This document shows, piece by piece, positions 6,907-10,141 of a stretch of DNA of 10,141 nt. Each line of letters starts with the position of its first letter. Within the stretch, counting starts at the first letter, position 1. The DNA lies in NCBI GenBank assembly GCA_045046905.1, contig JASFYU010000142.1, positions 1-10,141 on the forward strand, read 5' to 3'. A program made the translations under genes and the position numbers. The DNA is from JASFYU01 sp045046905. Its GTDB lineage: Bacteria; Bacteroidota; Bacteroidia; Flavobacteriales; Flavobacteriaceae. The notes under the pieces are model-generated. The model saw nothing but the letters and a program-made list of their open reading frames with translations, made no database searches and had not been told where the DNA came from.

Positions 6907-9424
6907 ATACCTTACATCTTTACTATTTCTCTTATTAGTATTGCTTTTCTTGAGCCATGGAATCGCACAAGATATACCGGTACAAAAAAAGATGCTTATT
7001 TCTTATATCCAAGAACTGGAAAGCACATTCAATATAAAATTCTCCTATGTTGATGACGATATACGGCATATTCAAATCATTGCACCTAAAGGTATAGTTC
7101 TTGAGGAGGTTATAGCCGATATTCTGAACCAGACCCAAATAAAAATACAAAAACTCAACGAACGCTATTATACCGTATCAAAGAGTACGACCGTTGATAT
7201 TTGTGCCATTGTATTAGATAATTTTAAAAATAACACCCTTAGCGGGGCAAGCATAGAAATTTTAGGAAGTAGTATTGGTGTAATTACAAACAAAGACGGT
7301 GCCTTTTCTTTTAAAAATATACCACGAAAGGCCATCATTCAAATCAAATACTTAGGTTTTAAACCCCTTTTTATTACCGCCCAGGAGTTAGCAAATTCCG
7401 AGCCATGCACTACCCTTTTATTGGCACAGAGTTATCAGCAACTCGAGGAAGTAATCATTTACCAATTTCTGACTACAGGACTCATAAAACAAGCCGATGG
7501 TAGTATTGAATTGAACACTGCCCAGTTTGGCATTCTACCTGGCTTGATAGAGCCTGATGTATTGCAAACCCTACAGGCACTGCCTGGCATCAAGAGTATT
7601 GACGAAACCGTCTCTGATATCAATATCAGAGGCGGATCCAACGACCAAAACCTTATCTTATGGGACGGGATAAAAATGTACCAGTCAGGTCATTTTTTTG
7701 GACTAATCTCTGCTTTCAACCCCTATTTGACCGACAAGGTCACCTTGATCAAAAACGGTACCAGCGCTCAATACGGAGACGGGGTCAGTGGCGTTATCGA
7801 TATGCGGACAAAGAATACTATTGGAGATGCTCTTTGGGGAGGAGCCGGCTTCAATTTGATTAGCGGTGATGTCTTTGGACATCTCCCCATCGGAAATTCA
7901 TTGGCATTTCAATTTTCTGCTCGGCGTTCTATGACCGATTTCTTTAACACCCCGACCTATGACAAGTTTTTTGACAAAGTTTTTGAAGATAGTCAGGTAA
8001 CAAGAAACAGCAATTTTTATTTTTACGACTTTACGGGAAAAATACTCTATGATATAAACCCTGACCAAAAAATTCGATTCAGCTTTATCAACATTAATAA
8101 CAAGCTAGATTATAGTGAAACCAATGAAGACAGTTTCAGAAGCACTCAAAGCACATTGAACCAAAGCAATATTTCATTTGGCGGCAGCTTGGAAAGTAAT
8201 TGGAATAACTCATTTTCGACCCTCATAAACGCCTACTACACAAAGTATAATCTAGATGCGACAAATACGAGTAGTAATTTTCAACAGACCTTATTACAAG
8301 GCAATGAGGTTATTGAAACCGCTATAAAATTCGCTAGCGACCTTCAATTGAGCAATACCCTTAATTGGCATAACGGCTATCAACTGAGCGAAACGGGAAT
8401 CGGAAATAAAACCGATGTAACCCAACCGCCTTATAAAAGCAATATCAAAGGTGTATTGAGAACGCATTCTCTATTTTCAGAAATCGGTTATGAATCTCCT
8501 AATGAGAAATTGAAAGCCAGAGGCGGCGTTCGCCTGAACTATTTTAAAGATCTAAAAACCTATAAAACTTTTGAAGAATTCATTGTCGAACCTCGAATGA
8601 ACGTCAATTATACGATCGCGAAAAACTTCAAGGCCGAAATACTGGGTGAATTTAAAAGCCAGGCCACGAACCAAATTGTTGATTTAGAGCAAAATTTTTT
8701 AGGTATCGAAAAACGACGTTGGATACTATCTGATAATGATTCGCTACCCATCACAGAAAGCAAACAGCTATCTCTGGGTTTTAATTATGACCATCACAGT
8801 CTTTATATAGGTATAGAAGGGTTTTACAAAGAAGTAAAGGGGATTAGTGCCTCAACACAGGGGTTTCAAAACCAAGATCAATTTAACGGAGAAATCGGCA
8901 AATACGATATTAGGGGTATCGAATTTCTTATCAATAAAAAAACAGCCAATTACAGTACCTGGCTGAGTTATACCTTTAATGTGAACAATTATACCTTTAA
9001 AGACATTGAACCGAATCAATTTCCCAATAATTTAGATATTCGGCATACGTTCACATTTGCCGGCACTTATACTTTTAAGGGTATAAAAATTGGAGTTGGA
9101 TTCAATTATAGAACCGGAAAGCCCTATACCCAACCTGATAACATTAACCCTCTTGACACCACTTTTTTTCCATATCGAATACAGTATTCGGAACCCAATA
9201 GCAACAGGCTACCTGAGTACTTTAGGGCTGATGCCTCGGTGATTTATGATTTTAATATCGGTGCTAAAATTAAGGCTTCTGTCGGAGCCTCGGTTTTAAA
9301 TTTTACCGATCGCATAAACATTCTGAACACTTACTACCGACTAAGCCCCGACAATGAGATTGAAAGGGTAAAGAACATTTCTTTGGGTCTGACCCCCAAC
9401 GTGAATTTTAGAATGCGGTTTTAG
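6887..9424 (+). CDS. TonB-dependent outer-membrane receptor/transducer with STN and CarboxypepD-reg-like domains
   Basis: A FecA-like transducer of 845 residues: it imports a ligand with TonB energy and reports its presence to the FecR protein. Signal peptide about 1-28 (S-H-G-I-A-Q then D). An STN signalling domain spans about 33-98 (Y-I-Q-E-L-E-S-T-F-N-I-K-F-S-Y, then L-E-E-V-I-A-D-I-L). A carboxypeptidase-regulatory-like beta domain spans about 104-180 (L-S-G-A-S-I-E-I-L-G, T-N-K-D-G-A-F-S-F). The plug covers about 205-308 (L-Q-A-L-P-G-I-K-S, I-N-I-R-G-G-S-N-D-Q-N-L-I-L-W-D-G, Y-G-D-G-V-S-G-V-I-D). The rest is a beta-barrel ending in the typical C-terminal Phe of R-M-R-F. At 845 residues it is shorter than SusC proteins, and no SusD gene follows, so it is not a glycan SusCD system. 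The ligand is unknown, with siderophore, haem-type or small-peptide cargo all possible. The ATG overlaps the anti-sigma gene by 20 bp. Confidence 0.95.
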   Translation: MPKTHHKYLTSLLFLLLVLLFLSHGIAQDIPVQKKMLISYIQELESTFNIKFSYVDDDIRHIQIIAPKGIVLEEVIADILNQTQIKIQKLNERYYTVSKSTTVDICAIVLDNFKNNTLSGASIEILGSSIGVITNKDGAFSFKNIPRKAIIQIKYLGFKPLFITAQELANSEPCTTLLLAQSYQQLEEVIIYQFLTTGLIKQADGSIELNTAQFGILPGLIEPDVLQTLQALPGIKSIDETVSDINIRGGSNDQNLILWDGIKMYQSGHFFGLISAFNPYLTDKVTLIKNGTSAQYGDGVSGVIDMRTKNTIGDALWGGAGFNLISGDVFGHLPIGNSLAFQFSARRSMTDFFNTPTYDKFFDKVFEDSQVTRNSNFYFYDFTGKILYDINPDQKIRFSFININNKLDYSETNEDSFRSTQSTLNQSNISFGGSLESNWNNSFSTLINAYYTKYNLDATNTSSNFQQTLLQGNEVIETAIKFASDLQLSNTLNWHNGYQLSETGIGNKTDVTQPPYKSNIKGVLRTHSLFSEIGYESPNEKLKARGGVRLNYFKDLKTYKTFEEFIVEPRMNVNYTIAKNFKAEILGEFKSQATNQIVDLEQNFLGIEKRRWILSDNDSLPITESKQLSLGFNYDHHSLYIGIEGFYKEVKGISASTQGFQNQDQFNGEIGKYDIRGIEFLINKKTANYSTWLSYTFNVNNYTFKDIEPNQFPNNLDIRHTFTFAGTYTFKGIKIGVGFNYRTGKPYTQPDNINPLDTTFFPYRIQYSEPNSNRLPEYFRADASVIYDFNIGAKIKASVGASVLNFTDRINILNTYYRLSPDNEIERVKNISLGLTPNVNFRMRF

Positions 9425-9446
9425 AAGATTCACTCTAGCATCTTCT
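9423..9446. terminator. Bidirectional terminator between receptor and peptidase genes
   Basis: AGAAGAT and ATCTTCT form a 7-bp stem around a 10-nt loop, followed by TTTAAAA. It overlaps the receptor stop codon and abuts the stop codon of the convergent peptidase gene, so it can only serve as a shared transcript end. The stem is short and A/T-rich, so strength is uncertain. Confidence 0.55.
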
Positions 9447-9968
9447 TTAAAAACCAAAATTGAGCATTCTTCGTATGATTTCAAACAGTTCTGGAAATTG
9501 ACGTTTGAATTCTTGTGGTGTCTCCACAAAATTCTCGACCGATACCGCGAAAAATTCATGCACATTGGTTTTACCGTAAGATCTGAAATATGCTGTACTA
9601 TCTATTTTTGAAATAAAATCTGGATTCGAAAACAAGCGCTTAATTTTTCGCATTCCGATTATAAAAATATAGGAACGAGAATACAACTTGTTTTTTACAT
9701 TAAAACTTAGGGCATGCGCAAACTCGTGTACAGCCAAATTAATATTATCATTAGGTATTATAAACCCCTGTATCAGTTGTTCAGCCGAAAAAACCAGTGT
9801 TTTTAAGCTTGGGTTATATTCTCCGTAATGTTTTTGCCTAGTTAATCTAGAGTAGTATTCAGTAGGATAAACTAGTATTTTCTGGATAGATAGTCTCATA
9901 AAATCGCTCATTCCTAAAGTGAGCATCACAGCAGTTGCACTCAACAACAACACGATTTTATCCCTATC
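9447..9968 (-). pseudogene. 5'-truncated MtfA-like (M90) zinc metallopeptidase gene, cut by IS copy B
   Basis: The readable product matches the C-terminal two thirds of MtfA-type zinc peptidases, which in E. coli are about 265 residues and bind the repressor Mlc. Counting from a GTG at 9953 (168 residues), the zinc motif H-E-F-A-H is at 76-80 and the third-ligand candidate is E133 in H-E-F-F-A. The family segments A-T-A-V-M-L-T-L-G at 6-14, Y-N-P-S-L-K-T-L-V-F-S at about 46-56 and F-P-E-L-F near 153-157 are present. The catalytic part is thus complete, but the N-terminal region before D-R-D-K-I-V is missing. Codons are native up to 9968, and from 9969 the frame runs into IS copy B until a stop at 10017-10019, with no ATG on the way. 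Expression would need a GTG or TTG start and a promoter from the IS, so loss of function is likely but not proven. The family's natural role in Bacteroidota is not established. Confidence 0.85.
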
Positions 9969-10141
9969 AACCTGAGTTCGACCTAAGATTTGTGTACAGT
10001 TTAGATGCTTTTTTATTCAATTCGAAGCTGAATTTTAGAAATACTAACGGGTTAATTTGATAAAATTAGGCGAGAAGTGGAAAAAAATCATCAAATCCGA
10101 AGGAAATACAGATAAAAGGCAATCTTATCATGTAAAATTTT
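9969..10141 (+). mobile_element. IS-like element end, copy B (5' end, element continues beyond right edge)
   Basis: The element begins with AACCTGAGTTCGACCTAA at 9969 and is collinear with the inverse of copy A for 125 bp with five substitutions. It holds about 88 bp of leader, including an internal TGTACA, and then an open frame that runs off the window. Its outer edge coincides with the point where the MtfA-like coding sequence stops matching its family, which marks 9968/9969 as the insertion junction. Type of element and target duplication cannot be read because the far end lies outside. Confidence 0.78.
10057..10141 (+). CDS. Partial open frame in IS copy B, probable transposase N-terminus
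   Basis: From a TTG at 10057 the frame stays open to the window edge for 28 codons. It begins L-I-K-L-G-E-K-W-K-K-I-I-K-S-E-G and continues N-T-D-K-R-Q-S-Y-H-V-K-F. An in-frame TAA at 10045-10047 limits the N-terminus, and no ATG lies between, so TTG is the likely start. The homologous frame in copy A is conserved. The visible part is basic and hydrophilic, as transposase N-termini often are, but it shows no catalytic motif and I do not recognise the family. Confidence 0.5.
   Translation, partial: MIKLGEKWKKIIKSEGNTDKRQSYHVKF

Noticed and set aside
6887..9424. Receptor as the SusC half of a glycan-uptake pair
   Set aside because: It is well below SusC length, and the next gene is a convergent peptidase and not a SusD lipoprotein. 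No glycoside hydrolase is nearby.
9341..9565. Minus-strand frame spanning the end of the receptor gene and the end of the peptidase gene
   Set aside because: It overlaps two real genes in other frames, crosses the shared terminator and resembles no protein family.
126..9968. The block between the IS copies as a composite transposon
   Set aside because: It holds ffh and folD, core chromosomal genes in a plausible native order, and the outer halves of both elements are not visible. Inverted insertions around chromosomal DNA explain the data with less.

Overview
The window comes from a Bacteroidota chromosome, most likely a marine-type member of the Flavobacteriaceae. The grounds are an AT-rich composition, starts without clear Shine-Dalgarno sequences, two candidate TAnnTTTG -7 boxes, a FecR-type anti-sigma factor with the DUF4974-like C-terminus usual in this phylum, and a TonB-dependent receptor carrying STN and carboxypeptidase-regulatory-like N-terminal domains. 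No genus can be named from the sequence alone.

Layout. Both ends of the window are copies of one repeat, read here as the 5' end of an insertion sequence. Copy A (1-125) points left and copy B (from 9969) points right. They agree at 120 of 125 positions with no indels, and each opens a reading frame that leaves the window. Between them, on the minus strand, lie ffh and folD (housekeeping, ffh upstream). Next come a small lipoprotein gene and a large multidomain lipoprotein gene, also on the minus strand. A divergent plus-strand set follows: an ECF sigma factor, a FecR-like anti-sigma factor and an STN-type TonB-dependent receptor. The last gene is a minus-strand MtfA-like zinc peptidase whose 5' part is cut off exactly at the edge of copy B.

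How the genes work together. Sigma, anti-sigma and receptor form a cell-surface signalling unit of the FecI/FecR/FecA kind. By family knowledge, ligand at the outer-membrane receptor is signalled through its periplasmic STN domain to FecR, which then controls the sigma factor. No SusD partner is present. Instead, a 585-residue lipoprotein is transcribed divergently from the sigma gene. It has two Cys-bounded acidic repeat units followed by three lipocalin-like domains. A single-domain paralogue of its last domain follows it on the same strand. That these lipoproteins belong to the signalling unit is inference from position.

Repeats. Besides the two IS ends there is a 50-bp near-palindrome (2560-2609). 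It carries the same terminal sequence on one side and a close inverted version on the other, as expected of a MITE-like deletion derivative. A second, unrelated palindromic element centred on CCGTAGCTACGG lies between the sigma and anti-sigma genes. Three hairpins act as likely transcript ends. The inverted IS copies around a segment holding ffh make a 9.8-kb inversion by recombination possible, and the clean truncation of the peptidase gene shows that at least one insertion changed a coding region.
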